Part shown: in pieces, positions 20,651 through 29,532 of the stretch
Layout: every line of letters begins with the position of its first letter
Position numbering within the stretch: position 1 is the first letter of the stretch
DNA from: Alcanivoracaceae bacterium
GTDB taxonomy: Bacteria > Pseudomonadota > Gammaproteobacteria > Pseudomonadales > Alcanivoracaceae
Direction of reading: 5' to 3'
Assembly (NCBI GenBank): GCA_029212745.1
Contig: JARGOL010000015.1
Span: forward strand, 14,306 to 75,351
DNA: 61,046 nt
Notes under the pieces: model-generated
Told to the model about the DNA's origin: nothing
Seen by the model: only the letters and a program-made list of their open reading frames with translations
Databases searched by the model: none
Made by a program: the position numbers and the translations under genes

Positions 20651-21382
20651 ATGCGTGCCGGCCTGCGCCTGCTTGACGACATCGAACGCTTCTTTGCCCT
20701 GCGCCAGCACCAGGGCGATGACCGCTTCCGCCAGCGACTGCTGCGGCTGCAGGCGTTCCAGACACAGCGGCTCACCGACACCCACGCCAGCCTGCTTGCC
20801 ACGCCGCACAGTGCCCCGGCCGTCCAGTTCCTGCTCGACGAGGTGTATGGCGACAATGACCTGCGCCCGGTGGCCCATGACATCCGGCGGGCCACACGCA
20901 AGGCCATGAAACTGCTGCCGGAAACGGTCATGGCGACCTCCGCCGTGGTACTGGAAACCACGCTGCTTACCCAGGAGCTGGACGAGGCCATGACCGAGCT
21001 GCTCGGCGATGTGCTGGATACTCCCCTGGATGCGCCCACCTACGGCGAGGCGTACCGCGCCCTGAACCGCACTGACGAACGCGAGCGGCAACTGGCCCTG
21101 ATTGCCGAGCTGGGCCACGGCATCGACCGCTACGTGAAAAGCCGGATGATCCAGACCACCTTCAGAATGGTCCGCAAGCCGGCCCATGCGGCTGGTTTCA
21201 GCAACCTGTATGATTTCCTCGAGCGTGGCTTTGGCGCCCTGCGGCCGGTACCCAGTATTGCCGGCCTGCTGGGCGATGTGGCACACACCGAGCGTGTCAT
21301 CATGCAGCGACTGCTTGACCAACACCCGCAGCCGTTCCAGCTCGACGGCCAGACGCACAGCACGGGACACAACGATGACTGA
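20651..21382 (+). CDS. Conserved unknown protein preceding ubiE
   Basis: A 243-residue, largely helical soluble protein with no motif I can assign. Early residues read [24 protein letters not shown]; a central block ([30 protein letters not shown]) and later [33 protein letters not shown] look conserved in character (aromatic and charged). The ATG at 20651 has AGGAGGATCCGCC before it; the longer frame to 20597 is not needed. Its last eight bases overlap the start of ubiE, so translation is likely coupled and the product may be linked to ubiquinone synthesis or membrane functions encoded downstream. That link rests on position only. Confidence 0.8.
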   Translation: MRAGLRLLDDIERFFALRQHQGDDRFRQRLLRLQAFQTQRLTDTHASLLATPHSAPAVQFLLDEVYGDNDLRPVAHDIRRATRKAMKLLPETVMATSAVVLETTLLTQELDEAMTELLGDVLDTPLDAPTYGEAYRALNRTDERERQLALIAELGHGIDRYVKSRMIQTTFRMVRKPAHAAGFSNLYDFLERGFGALRPVPSIAGLLGDVAHTERVIMQRLLDQHPQPFQLDGQTHSTGHNDD

Positions 21383-22121
21383 CAAGACCACCCACTTCGG
21401 TTACCAGGAAGTGCCCACGGAAGAGAAAGCCAGCCGCGTCGCTGGCGTTTTCCGCTCGGTGGCGCCGAAGTACGACGTCATGAACGACCTCATGTCCATG
21501 GGCATTCACCGCCTGTGGAAACGTCTCACCCTGGATCTTTCCGGCGTGCGCCCGGGCCAGTCGGTACTGGACCTGGCCGGCGGCACCGGCGATCTGGCGC
21601 TGAAGTTTTCCCGCCTGGTGGGTGATAAAGGCCATGTGGTGCTGGCGGACATCAACGAGGCCATGCTTTCGGTCGGCCGCGACCGGCTGTTTGATCGCGG
21701 CTGCAGCCACAATACCGATGTGGTGCAGGTCAATGCCGAGGCACTGCCGTTTGCCGACAACACCTTCCACTGCATCACCATCGCTTTTGGCCTGCGCAAC
21801 GTCACCGACAAGGACAAGGCATTGCGTTCCATGCTGCGTGTGCTCAAGCCGGGCGGACGCCTGCTGGTGCTGGAGTTTTCCCGGCCCGTCCATGAGGCGC
21901 TGTCGCGCCTGTACGACACCTATTCGTTCTCGGTGCTGCCCCGGCTGGGCAAGCTGGTGGCCAATGATGCCGAAAGTTACCAGTACCTGGCCGAATCCAT
22001 CCGCATGCACCCGGACCAGGAAACCCTCAAGGGCATGATGGAACAGGCCGGCTTCGAGCGCTGTGACTACCACAACATGACTGGCGGTATTGTGGCCCTG
22101 CATCGCGGCTTCAAGCTGTAA
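21375..22121 (+). CDS. ubiE: Demethylubiquinone/demethylmenaquinone C-methyltransferase UbiE
   Basis: SAM-dependent C-methylation in ubiquinone (and menaquinone, if made) synthesis. The 248-residue product shows [21 protein letters not shown], the UbiE signature [21 protein letters not shown] motif [15 protein letters not shown] and the [24 protein letters not shown] block. The ATG at 21375 overlaps the preceding stop; the frame is open further upstream but that part has no family similarity. It is followed 13 bases later by ubiJ. Confidence 0.97.
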   Translation: MTDKTTHFGYQEVPTEEKASRVAGVFRSVAPKYDVMNDLMSMGIHRLWKRLTLDLSGVRPGQSVLDLAGGTGDLALKFSRLVGDKGHVVLADINEAMLSVGRDRLFDRGCSHNTDVVQVNAEALPFADNTFHCITIAFGLRNVTDKDKALRSMLRVLKPGGRLLVLEFSRPVHEALSRLYDTYSFSVLPRLGKLVANDAESYQYLAESIRMHPDQETLKGMMEQAGFERCDYHNMTGGIVALHRGFKL

Positions 22122-22134
22122 ACGGATAGCGACC

Positions 22135-22794
22135 ATGTCACTGAAAGATCAAGCCACACCGCCGGGACTGTTCGAGACGGCCTTCATGGCCGGCGTCGAG
22201 CGACTGATCAACAGGGCCCTGCAAAGTGATCCGGCCAGCCTGCACAGGCTGGCCGACCACAGTGGCCAGTTGCTGGCCGTGGAACTGACCTTCCCGGCGA
22301 CGCAGCTGTTTATCCTGGTGGTGGAAGACGGCATCGAGATCTATCACGCCAGCGATGCCACTCCGGACGTGATCCTGCGGGGTGGCGCCGTGGACCTGGC
22401 CGCCGAATTCCTCGGCTGGCGCTCACGGCGCGGCCTGATCGGCGGTCCGGTCAGCATCCAGGGCGACCGTGAGCTGCTGCAATCGGTAGCGGACATTGCC
22501 CGCGACCTGGAACTGGACTGGGGCGCCATGCTGGAACCGGTGCTGGGCTCGGAAGTCGCCGCGCAGCTTGACCTGGGTGCGCGCCGCCTGGCTGACCTGG
22601 CACGCGACGGCTTCCAGCGTCTCGGCCGTGAACTGAGCCACCGGCTGCAACAGGACAACCCGTTGCTGGCCCTGCGCCGTGACGTGTATGAATTCAACCA
22701 GGACGTGGATGAATTGCGCGAGGACGTGGACCGCCTGTCCCTGCGCGTGGCGCGGCTGCAATCTGCCCCTGCTGACCCGGACAAGGAGTCCTGA
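22135..22794 (+). CDS. ubiJ: Ubiquinone biosynthesis accessory factor UbiJ (SCP2 domain)
   Basis: A lipid-binding scaffold protein of the soluble Ubi metabolon. The 219 residues have an SCP2-type sterol-carrier fold (about 20-115: ASLHRLADHSGQLLAVEL, LFILVVEDGIEIY, PDVILRGG) and a C-terminal coiled coil (VYEFNQDVDELREDVDRLSLRVARL). It lies between ubiE and ubiB, the order seen in E. coli and Pseudomonas. The upstream codons of the longer frame overlap ubiE and were not used. Confidence 0.93.
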   Translation: MSLKDQATPPGLFETAFMAGVERLINRALQSDPASLHRLADHSGQLLAVELTFPATQLFILVVEDGIEIYHASDATPDVILRGGAVDLAAEFLGWRSRRGLIGGPVSIQGDRELLQSVADIARDLELDWGAMLEPVLGSEVAAQLDLGARRLADLARDGFQRLGRELSHRLQQDNPLLALRRDVYEFNQDVDELREDVDRLSLRVARLQSAPADPDKES

Positions 22795-22797
22795 CCG

Positions 22798-24405
22798 ATG
22801 CCGGGAGCTTTCCTGCGTGTTTTCCAAGTGGCCCATGTCATTTGCCGTTACCGACTGCTGTCACTGCTGCGCGGACATCCTTTGCTGCGGCTGCTGGTGC
22901 TGCTGCAGTGGCTGACACCCTCCGCCTGGTTCGGTCCGCGCAACCTCAGTGACGGAGAGCGCCTGCAGATGGCGCTGCAGTCACTGGGCCCGATCTTCAT
23001 CAAGTTCGGCCAGCTGCTCGCCACCCGGGGAGACCTGCTGCCGCCGCTGTGGATCGAAGCGCTGAGCCGCCTGCAGGACCAGGTGCCGCCGTTTCCCGGC
23101 GAGCAGGCGCGCCGTATCATCGAGCAGGAACTGGGCGAGTCCATCGACACACTGTTCGATAATTTCGACACCACACCGCTGGCATCCGCCTCTGTGGCCC
23201 AGGTGCATACCGCCCACCTGAAGACCGGCCAGGATGTGGTGGTCAAGGTGGTTCGACCCGGGATCGGCAAGGTGGTGGAACGTGATCTGGCGGTGATGCG
23301 TACCGGCGCGCGCTGGCTTGAGACGCTGTGGCAGGATGCCCGCTATTTCCGGCCGTCCCATGTGGTCAGGGACTACGAGCAGATTATTCGCGGCGAGCTC
23401 GACCTGGCCGCCGAGGCACGCAACAGCGAAACCATGCGCCGCCATTTCCTGTTCAGCCCGCTACTGCATATCCCCCCGGTATTCATGGACCTGAGCACGT
23501 CCCGGGTCATGACCATGGAACGCATCTATGGCATACCGGTGAATGATATCGAACGCATCAAGGCCGCCGGCATTGATCCCAGGGTTCTGGCCGAGCGCGG
23601 CGTTGAGATCTTTTTCAGCCAGGTGTTCCGTTTCAATTTCTTCCATGCGGACATGCACCCCGGCAATATTTTCGTCAATCCGGCGAAGCCGGAATCCCCC
23701 CAGTACCTGACCATTGACTGTGCCATCGTCGGGCGGCTGTCGCGGCAAGACCTGGACATCCTCGGCCGGCTGGCGCTGGCGGTGATGCGCAAGGACTATG
23801 GCACGCTGGTGGATGTGGTGATTCGTGCCGGCTGGTCCACTGCTCCCATCGACCGGGCCCGCTTCCAGCGCGCCGTGGAGGATGTGGTTGAGCCAATCAT
23901 GTCACAGCCCCTGGACCAGCTGGAGTTTGCCCCGCTGGTGATGAAGCTGTTCGACATGGCGCGCGGCTTCCATATCGAAGCGCCGATCCAGTACATCCTG
24001 CTTCTGAAAACACTGGTACATATAGAAGGCCTGGGGCGCAGCATCTACCCGCAACTGGACATCTGGACCCTGGGGCGACCACTGCTGGAGCAATGGATGC
24101 TGGAGCAGTACGGCCCCACCGCCACCCTGAAGAAAATCCAGGACCGGCTGCCCGAGTGGGCGGCCCAGTTGCCGGACATGCCCGACCTGTTCCGCGACGG
24201 CCTGGAGAACCTGCGCGACATGCCCGCGCAGCAGCGCCGGCACGAGGCCCGTATGGAGCAGCTTCTCAACCGTCATCGCCGGCGCCAGATTGCCGGGCTG
24301 GCCGGGCTGGGCCTGCTGGCAGCCCCGCTGGCAGTGACCACCACGCCGGCATGGGCCCCGCCGGCTCTGGGCGCCGTGCTGGTGTGGCTGGCCATAAGGC
24401 GCTGA
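22798..24405 (+). CDS. ubiB: Atypical kinase/ATPase UbiB of ubiquinone biosynthesis
   Basis: A membrane-bound ABC1/ADCK-family protein needed for ubiquinone synthesis, thought to extract lipid precursors from the membrane for the Ubi complex. The 535 residues have the KFGQLLATRGDLLP motif (KxGQ), the Ala-rich nucleotide loop ASASVAQVH, the HADMHPGN catalytic region, and hydrophobic C-terminal helices (AGLAGLGLLAAPLAVTT and beyond) that anchor it. The ATG follows the ubiJ stop by three bases. Confidence 0.96.
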   Translation: MPGAFLRVFQVAHVICRYRLLSLLRGHPLLRLLVLLQWLTPSAWFGPRNLSDGERLQMALQSLGPIFIKFGQLLATRGDLLPPLWIEALSRLQDQVPPFPGEQARRIIEQELGESIDTLFDNFDTTPLASASVAQVHTAHLKTGQDVVVKVVRPGIGKVVERDLAVMRTGARWLETLWQDARYFRPSHVVRDYEQIIRGELDLAAEARNSETMRRHFLFSPLLHIPPVFMDLSTSRVMTMERIYGIPVNDIERIKAAGIDPRVLAERGVEIFFSQVFRFNFFHADMHPGNIFVNPAKPESPQYLTIDCAIVGRLSRQDLDILGRLALAVMRKDYGTLVDVVIRAGWSTAPIDRARFQRAVEDVVEPIMSQPLDQLEFAPLVMKLFDMARGFHIEAPIQYILLLKTLVHIEGLGRSIYPQLDIWTLGRPLLEQWMLEQYGPTATLKKIQDRLPEWAAQLPDMPDLFRDGLENLRDMPAQQRRHEARMEQLLNRHRRRQIAGLAGLGLLAAPLAVTTTPAWAPPALGAVLVWLAIRR

Positions 24406-24447
24406 CGGGCTGCTTTTGCTATGCTGCCCCCACTGGAGAGGGCCATT

Positions 24448-24786
24448 ATGAGTGACATTCTGACGCGGCTGGCCGAGGTACTGGAAGCGCGCAAGGACGA
24501 GGCGCCTGACGCATCCTACGTTGCCAGCCTCTACCACAAGGGACTGAACAAGATCCTTGAAAAAGTCGGCGAGGAGGCAGTGGAGACCATCCTTGCCGCC
24601 CGCGACTGTGAAGCCTCGGGAAACAGCGAAGCACTGGTCAGCGAGACGGCTGACCTGTGGTTCCACAGCCTGGTGATGCTCGCCCACATGGACATTGGGC
24701 CAGAGCAGGTACTGGCAGAACTGGACCGCCGCTTCGGGCTCTCGGGTATCGACGAAAAGAATTCGCGCGCCGGCAACAGCGCGTAA
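24448..24786 (+). CDS. hisE: Phosphoribosyl-ATP pyrophosphatase
   Basis: Hydrolyses PR-ATP to PR-AMP, the second histidine-biosynthesis step. The 112 residues show [29 protein letters not shown], the helical MazG-like NTP-PPase core with the metal-binding EE pair, and [11 protein letters not shown]. The ATG at 24448 has GGAGAGG upstream. In Pseudomonas hisI usually precedes hisE; here the gene before it is ubiB and no hisI is visible. Its product feeds the hisBHAF genes at 51996-54859. Confidence 0.95.
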   Translation: MSDILTRLAEVLEARKDEAPDASYVASLYHKGLNKILEKVGEEAVETILAARDCEASGNSEALVSETADLWFHSLVMLAHMDIGPEQVLAELDRRFGLSGIDEKNSRAGNSA

Positions 24787-24806
24787 CAACCCAACTGGAG
24801 ACAACC

Positions 24807-25031
24807 ATGCTTTCCGGCATCAGTATCTGGCAATTGCTCATCATCCTGGCAATCATCGTGCTCCTGTTCGGCACCAAGAAACTGCGCAACATCGGCACTG
24901 ACCTGGGTGGTGCAGTGAAGGGCTTCAAGAGCGCCATGAAAGACGGCGAAGAAGCGCAGCAGAAGACGCTTGATGAAGGCGCAGAAGCGAGCGCTGAAAA
25001 AGAGAAGGAAAAGCACGACGAGAAAGCCTGA
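24807..25031 (+). CDS. tatA: Sec-independent translocase subunit TatA
   Basis: Forms the size-adapting pore element that moves folded twin-arginine proteins across the inner membrane. The 74-residue protein has a membrane helix (about 4-20, [17 protein letters not shown]), the conserved [21 protein letters not shown] amphipathic helix, and an acidic-basic C-terminal tail. The ATG at 24807 has TGGAG upstream. tatB and tatC follow. Confidence 0.96.
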   Translation: MLSGISIWQLLIILAIIVLLFGTKKLRNIGTDLGGAVKGFKSAMKDGEEAQQKTLDEGAEASAEKEKEKHDEKA

Positions 25032-25043
25032 GCGATCTGACGC

Positions 25044-25358
25044 ATGTTCGATATCGGCTTCTTTGAGCTTGTCCTGATCTTTGTGATCTGCCTGGTGGTG
25101 CTCGGCCCCGAGCGCCTGCCTTCTGTGGCGCGCACACTCGGCCACTGGACCGGGCGCGCCCGAAATGCGTTCAACAACCTGCGCTATGAGCTTGAATCGG
25201 AAGCGCACAATCGCGACATGCAGGCCAAGTTCCGCGACAAACTCGAGGAACTTGGCATCAATGAGGACATGCTGTCCGGGGGCAAACCGCCCGCGGATAA
25301 CCAGATACTTCCCGGCGACAGAACCGGCGATGAAAACCGGGATGACGACGCCAAATGA
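25044..25358 (+). CDS. tatB: Sec-independent translocase subunit TatB
   Basis: Works with TatC to bind twin-arginine signal peptides. The 104 residues start MFDIGFFELVLIFVICLVVLGPERLP, with the TatB-typical Glu in the helix and the GPERLP hinge, then an amphipathic helix and a long polar tail. The gap from tatA is 12 bases and it overlaps tatC by four. Confidence 0.96.
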   Translation: MFDIGFFELVLIFVICLVVLGPERLPSVARTLGHWTGRARNAFNNLRYELESEAHNRDMQAKFRDKLEELGINEDMLSGGKPPADNQILPGDRTGDENRDDDAK

Positions 25359-26122
25359 GTGACACACCACCGGGAGACATCCAGCTGCCCCTGATGCAGC
25401 ACCTGCTCGAGCTGAGGACGCGGCTGCTTCATTCTGTGCTGGTAATCCTTTTGATCGGTGGCGTGCTTTTCTATTTTTCCCGCGAAATCTATGCGGCGGT
25501 GGCCCAACCGTTGATGCAGGTCCTTCCGGAAGGCACATCCATGATCGCCACCGACGTGACGTCGCCGTTCCTGGTGCCATTCAAGCTGTCCCTGTACCTG
25601 GCCATTCTCCTGGCCATGCCGTTTCTGCTGCACCAGGCCTGGGCCTTCATTTCTCCCGGACTTTATCGCCACGAAAAACGCTTTGCTGCACCCCTGCTTG
25701 CCTCCAGCATCCTGCTGTTCTACGCCGGCGTGTCGTTTGCCTATTTTGTTGTATTCCCTGTCCTGTTCGGCTTTTTCACATCCATCGCCCCGGAGGGCGT
25801 GGCGGTGATGACAGACATCAGCCGCTACCTCGATTTCATCATTACGCTTTTCATCGCCTTTGGGCTGGCCTTTGAACTGCCGATCGCCATCATGCTGATG
25901 ATCTGGTCCGGCCTGACAACACCCGAGGCACTGCGGGAGAAAAGGGCATATGTGGTGGTGGGTTGCTTCGTCATTGGCATGCTGCTGACGCCGCCAGACA
26001 TCATTTCACAGACCCTGCTGGCCATACCCATGTGGCTGCTGTTCGAGTCCGGCCTGCTGTTCGCCCGCTTTATTCCGGTGCGGGACAATGACAATCCCCA
26101 CCGAGACCTGGCGGACGACTGA
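25355..26122 (+). CDS. tatC: Sec-independent translocase subunit TatC
   Basis: Polytopic receptor for twin-arginine signal peptides. The 255 residues have six predicted membrane helices, the N-terminal LMQHLLELRTRLLHSV motif with the family's HLxELR-type signature, and FELPIAIMLMIWSGL. It ends the plus-strand cluster and the next gene is convergent, 12 bases away. No terminator hairpin was found in that gap. Confidence 0.96.
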   Translation: MSDTPPGDIQLPLMQHLLELRTRLLHSVLVILLIGGVLFYFSREIYAAVAQPLMQVLPEGTSMIATDVTSPFLVPFKLSLYLAILLAMPFLLHQAWAFISPGLYRHEKRFAAPLLASSILLFYAGVSFAYFVVFPVLFGFFTSIAPEGVAVMTDISRYLDFIITLFIAFGLAFELPIAIMLMIWSGLTTPEALREKRAYVVVGCFVIGMLLTPPDIISQTLLAIPMWLLFESGLLFARFIPVRDNDNPHRDLADD

Positions 26123-26134
26123 CAGGACGCTGTC

Positions 26135-27034
26135 CTAGAACGTCAGGGCATCTGCCTGCGTCTGCGAAGACACATTTGCATTGATCTTTTTCACACCGCA
26201 CTGATCATAGAGGAATTCCAGCATGCGTCCCTGCACGGACGGGTCACGCATGCTTTCAATATGGCTGCCCAGCAAAGGCTGGAACTGCACCGGCTGCGTG
26301 GCCTTTTCCCGCAACGTTTCACCATGATGGTAGGGAATGATCTCATCCTCCTTGCTGTGCATCAGCAGCAAGGGCCGGGAGATGTCAGCAATGTGGTCAA
26401 CAGGATCAATATCCCCCGGCATCCATGGCACCACCAGTGGACGAAAGCCCCACAACAGCCAGCTACGCTTCATCACATCCGAAGCGATGTCACTGTAACC
26501 GGTGAAGGCGGCTTCCAGCACAGCGCACTGGTAAAGCGGTTGGTTCTGCTCCCGGGCAAGTACCACGGTGCTCATGCTGGCGCCCAGGCTCTGGCCGAAA
26601 ACGGCCAGTGGCTTGTCATTGAGACGCCCGGAAGCCGCCAGCCAGTCCAGCCCCAACTGAATATCTTCCAGCACTTGCGGCAGTGATGGCTCGCCATCAC
26701 TGAGGCCATAACCGCGGTAATCGGGAATAAACACGTTGAAGCCCTGGGCGGGCAGCCAGCGCACACTCATCACATGCGTGCTGACATTCTGCGCATTGCC
26801 ATGCAGGAAGTAGACGGTGCCCCTGGCATCGCCCTTGGCAGGCAGCCACCATCCGTGAATACGCAAACCGTCCTCGTGAATGAGGACGATGTCTTCATAG
26901 GCGAGCCCCTGGTTTGCAGGGTTCTGGACCCAGGGCTTCATGGGGAAAAACACCAGTGACGAGCAGCCACTTGCCAACGCCAGCAGCGCCACGAATGCCA
27001 CCCTGACTGTGATCAATTGAAGAACTGCCGCCAT
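26135..27034 (-). CDS. Lipoprotein alpha/beta hydrolase (BEM46/ABHD13-like)
   Basis: A 299-residue predicted lipoprotein: hydrophobic signal and lipobox LASGC (Cys24), then a serine hydrolase fold with FLHGNAQN (oxyanion region), PDYRGYGLSDGEP, the nucleophile elbow GQSLGA (Ser149), a DEI acid region (HSKEDEIIPY) and a late His (LLGSHIES). The substrate is unknown; this family includes esterases and putative lipases. The frame opens 22 bases inside the preceding gene, so the two are co-translated; the start could be slightly later since no strong ribosome site was seen. Pairing with a DUF4105 protein hints at envelope-lipid or lipoprotein work. Confidence 0.88.
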   Translation of the reverse strand: MAAVLQLITVRVAFVALLALASGCSSLVFFPMKPWVQNPANQGLAYEDIVLIHEDGLRIHGWWLPAKGDARGTVYFLHGNAQNVSTHVMSVRWLPAQGFNVFIPDYRGYGLSDGEPSLPQVLEDIQLGLDWLAASGRLNDKPLAVFGQSLGASMSTVVLAREQNQPLYQCAVLEAAFTGYSDIASDVMKRSWLLWGFRPLVVPWMPGDIDPVDHIADISRPLLLMHSKEDEIIPYHHGETLREKATQPVQFQPLLGSHIESMRDPSVQGRMLEFLYDQCGVKKINANVSSQTQADALTF

Positions 27035-28854
27035 GTCAGTGAGAATCCCTTGTCGTTGTCACCACGCCATCCATCACGTTGCCACTCGGCACGAATCGCC
27101 GACTGCCTGCCCAGTGGCACATTGATGCGCAGGAACTGCCGGTGCCGGTATTCATCGTTGGCAAAGTAATAACCTTCGCCGCCGGCGTTGACCTGCGCCC
27201 GGGGCAGGTACCAGAGCAGACCCGCCTGGGCGCCGCCGCCGGGTTCCAGAAAGGAGCTGTAAGCACTGTTGTTTTCAAGCCGGGCGGTGAGGAAGCCATA
27301 AGGCATGAAGTTTCCCGCCTGCCAGGTAACCCCCGGCCCGCCCTGGACGAACCGCACCAACCGTTTACGCTCGCCCGCCAACGCTCTCTCCAGGCCACCA
27401 TGGACAAACCACGATATCGGCTTGATCAGACGGTTACGCGGCGACAACGAGCGGATATGAACGATATCGGCAGATTCCAGTTTCAGGTCGTCCGATTCGG
27501 TGGAACGCAAATGCAGGTCGATGCCCTCGATCTGTGCGCCACGCAGGAATCCGGTATCGCGGTCTATCAGGTCATGGTAGGTAAAACGATAGCCCAGCTC
27601 ACCGAAGTCCTGACTCTCCAGCTGGCCCGCACCCAGTGAGAGCATCTGTGTGCCATGTCCGCGCTCGGGGGGGACCGGTGTCGGCACAGTCAGCTCACCC
27701 TCATAGGCATTGGCATTCACCACTTTCAATAGAGCCAGGCTACGCGCTGCGACTTCAGGGTCCCGTTCATCATTGCGATGGCGAAAACGCAACACCTGGT
27801 AGGCAAGCAGGGCCATGCGGTGACGCTCGGCCTCGTCATATGCCGAGAATACGGGCCCTTTGGCCACTGACGGATCAGCCATCAACCGTTTCACCAGTTT
27901 TTGCTGGCCTGCGTCCATGGCCTGGCGTTCGGCATCCAGCTGTGCCGCTTTTGACGGCCGATACACCCGCTCGCGGACGAGCTCTTTCTTGTACAGGGCC
28001 CGTACCGTATTGACCGGCGGTTCTGCCAGGCGGAAACCATCCACCAGGGTCATGCCTGGCTCGACCACGTCAATCAGCTCAAGCAGGCGATAGGAGCAGT
28101 TCTCGTCAAAGAAGTAATAGTCAAAGTTCACATCGCGCAGCTCCCACAGGTGCAGGATCATGCGCCGAATCTGCGCTGGCGACAGGTCGAGGGTGTATTC
28201 CCAGATGTCACGATTTTCCAGGTGGGAGTATTCCTGGATTTTCGTGGCATAAGGCACGATCACAAAACGCCCGGGGTATCCGCCGGCCAGTCCGCGATAG
28301 ACATACAGGATGGAGTTATCCTCCGGCCCCACGGCAGCGCCAAAATTGACGGCCCATGAATGCCAGACTGAATCGGGATTTTCAGCGTCATCAAGCCGGA
28401 TCAGGGTATGGCCAAACATGGAAGACGGACTGTTCAGGTACGAGGCGGGAAACACCAGCACCACACGCTTGTCCGGGATCTGGCCCAGCCACTCCTGCAG
28501 CTCGGCACAATGGGCCAGGCCGTCACTCTCCGCCCAGCCCAGTTTCCTGGCCAGGAACTGGTAACGGGCCGGGAAGCGACAGCGCACCTCGGAACCTTGC
28601 GCTCGCATGGCGGAAATATTTGCCTGCAGTTCAGCCAGCGGATCTACCGCGCCGGTTTCAGACAGGAAAAAGCTCTCATCATCGACATAGGTTTCCCCGC
28701 GGCTGTGGACAGTGGCACCACGATTGAAATGAAGCAGCGCCAGCCAGAGGGGGTCGTCGGCCAATACAGAAGGCTCCGCTGTCCGCGATTCAACGGCGGA
28801 TGTCACCGAAGACAGCAGGCAAGCCAGGAGCGCCAGGAAAAGTCGCAAACGCAT
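27013..28854 (-). CDS. DUF4105 (Lnb N-terminal domain type) protein with probable outer-membrane barrel
   Basis: A 613-residue exported protein: signal peptide (about 1-20), then a DUF4105 domain (about 120-290) with the key His in SSMFGHTLIRLDD (His149) and Cys in FFDENCSYRLLEL (Cys253), a cysteine-peptidase-like pair. This domain is named after Lnb, reported as a lipoprotein N-acyltransferase in Bacteroides; whether this homologue acylates anything is not known. Residues about 400-613 show alternating hydrophobic and polar strands and end in WRQFFN, like a beta-barrel signal. GGAAG precedes the ATG. It is co-transcribed with the lipoprotein hydrolase. Confidence 0.85.
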   Translation of the reverse strand: MRLRLFLALLACLLSSVTSAVESRTAEPSVLADDPLWLALLHFNRGATVHSRGETYVDDESFFLSETGAVDPLAELQANISAMRAQGSEVRCRFPARYQFLARKLGWAESDGLAHCAELQEWLGQIPDKRVVLVFPASYLNSPSSMFGHTLIRLDDAENPDSVWHSWAVNFGAAVGPEDNSILYVYRGLAGGYPGRFVIVPYATKIQEYSHLENRDIWEYTLDLSPAQIRRMILHLWELRDVNFDYYFFDENCSYRLLELIDVVEPGMTLVDGFRLAEPPVNTVRALYKKELVRERVYRPSKAAQLDAERQAMDAGQQKLVKRLMADPSVAKGPVFSAYDEAERHRMALLAYQVLRFRHRNDERDPEVAARSLALLKVVNANAYEGELTVPTPVPPERGHGTQMLSLGAGQLESQDFGELGYRFTYHDLIDRDTGFLRGAQIEGIDLHLRSTESDDLKLESADIVHIRSLSPRNRLIKPISWFVHGGLERALAGERKRLVRFVQGGPGVTWQAGNFMPYGFLTARLENNSAYSSFLEPGGGAQAGLLWYLPRAQVNAGGEGYYFANDEYRHRQFLRINVPLGRQSAIRAEWQRDGWRGDNDKGFSLTWRQFFN

Positions 28855-28878
28855 TTTTCTTCCGGGGATAAATCAAAA

Positions 28879-28905
28879 ATGCCCTGCTGCAAGGCAGCAG
28901 GGCAT
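28879..28905 (-). terminator. Terminator or attenuator between the DUF3015 and DUF4105 genes
   Basis: A 12-bp perfect stem (ATGCCCTGCTGC / GCAGCAGGGCAT, 3-base loop) is followed on the minus strand by TTTTTGATTT. It stops the DUF3015 transcript. The T run is only about 20 bases before the DUF4105 start codon. Confidence 0.88.
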
Positions 28906-28930
28906 TGGATGGACGAAACTGTCAGGTACG

Positions 28931-29410
28931 TTAGATGTACTTGGCCAGCTTTTCGTCAGACTGCATGACAGCGGAGATGCTCTCCATCACGTCACCAGCA
29001 GTCACTTCTTCGCTGGAGAAGATCGCGGAGAAGTTGTCGTGCATTACGGTGTTGAAGTGTGAACGGTCTTCCGCAGGAATACCCATGGATACAGACAGGG
29101 CGGTGAGAGCTTCACCTTCGCCTGCTGCCATGTCCATGGCCACTTCTTCGAGCACGCCGTTCATTGCCAGCAGGCTCTGACCACCGTAGGTCAGTGCACC
29201 GGAGGTGTCACAACCGTTGGTGCCAGTGGTCATACCGAAAGTCTTGTTGTAGGAAGTGCCGTTCACGATAGTAGCGATCAGGTGAACCGGCAGGCCGCTC
29301 TTGCCTTCGAATACCATGTTACCCCAACCACAGCCCGGACCACCCGGAGCAACGGCAGAAGCGGATACTGAAGAACCCAGAAGTACAGCAGCTACAAGGG
29401 CTTTTTTCAT
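28931..29410 (-). CDS. DUF3015-family exported protein
   Basis: A 159-residue secreted protein of unknown function. The signal peptide MKKALVAAVLLGSSVSASA is cut before VAPGGPGCGWGN. GCGWGNMVFEGKSGLP and TSYNKTFGMTTGTNGCDTSG are hallmarks of DUF3015, and the two cysteines are spaced for a disulfide. The ATG at 29410 has GGGAG upstream; the frame extends further but without a signal sequence. It has its own strong terminator, suggesting it is expressed well as a single gene. Confidence 0.88.
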   Translation of the reverse strand: MKKALVAAVLLGSSVSASAVAPGGPGCGWGNMVFEGKSGLPVHLIATIVNGTSYNKTFGMTTGTNGCDTSGALTYGGQSLLAMNGVLEEVAMDMAAGEGEALTALSVSMGIPAEDRSHFNTVMHDNFSAIFSSEEVTAGDVMESISAVMQSDEKLAKYI

Positions 29411-29532
29411 TGCGAATCTCCCAGCAATTATTTGATGCTTTCCATAAGTAAGATGGCCAGTCGCGCCAGCCATCCCTGAAATCATCATAGAACAGGCCCT
29501 GAGCATTGCAATACTCAATTACGCCAACGAAT

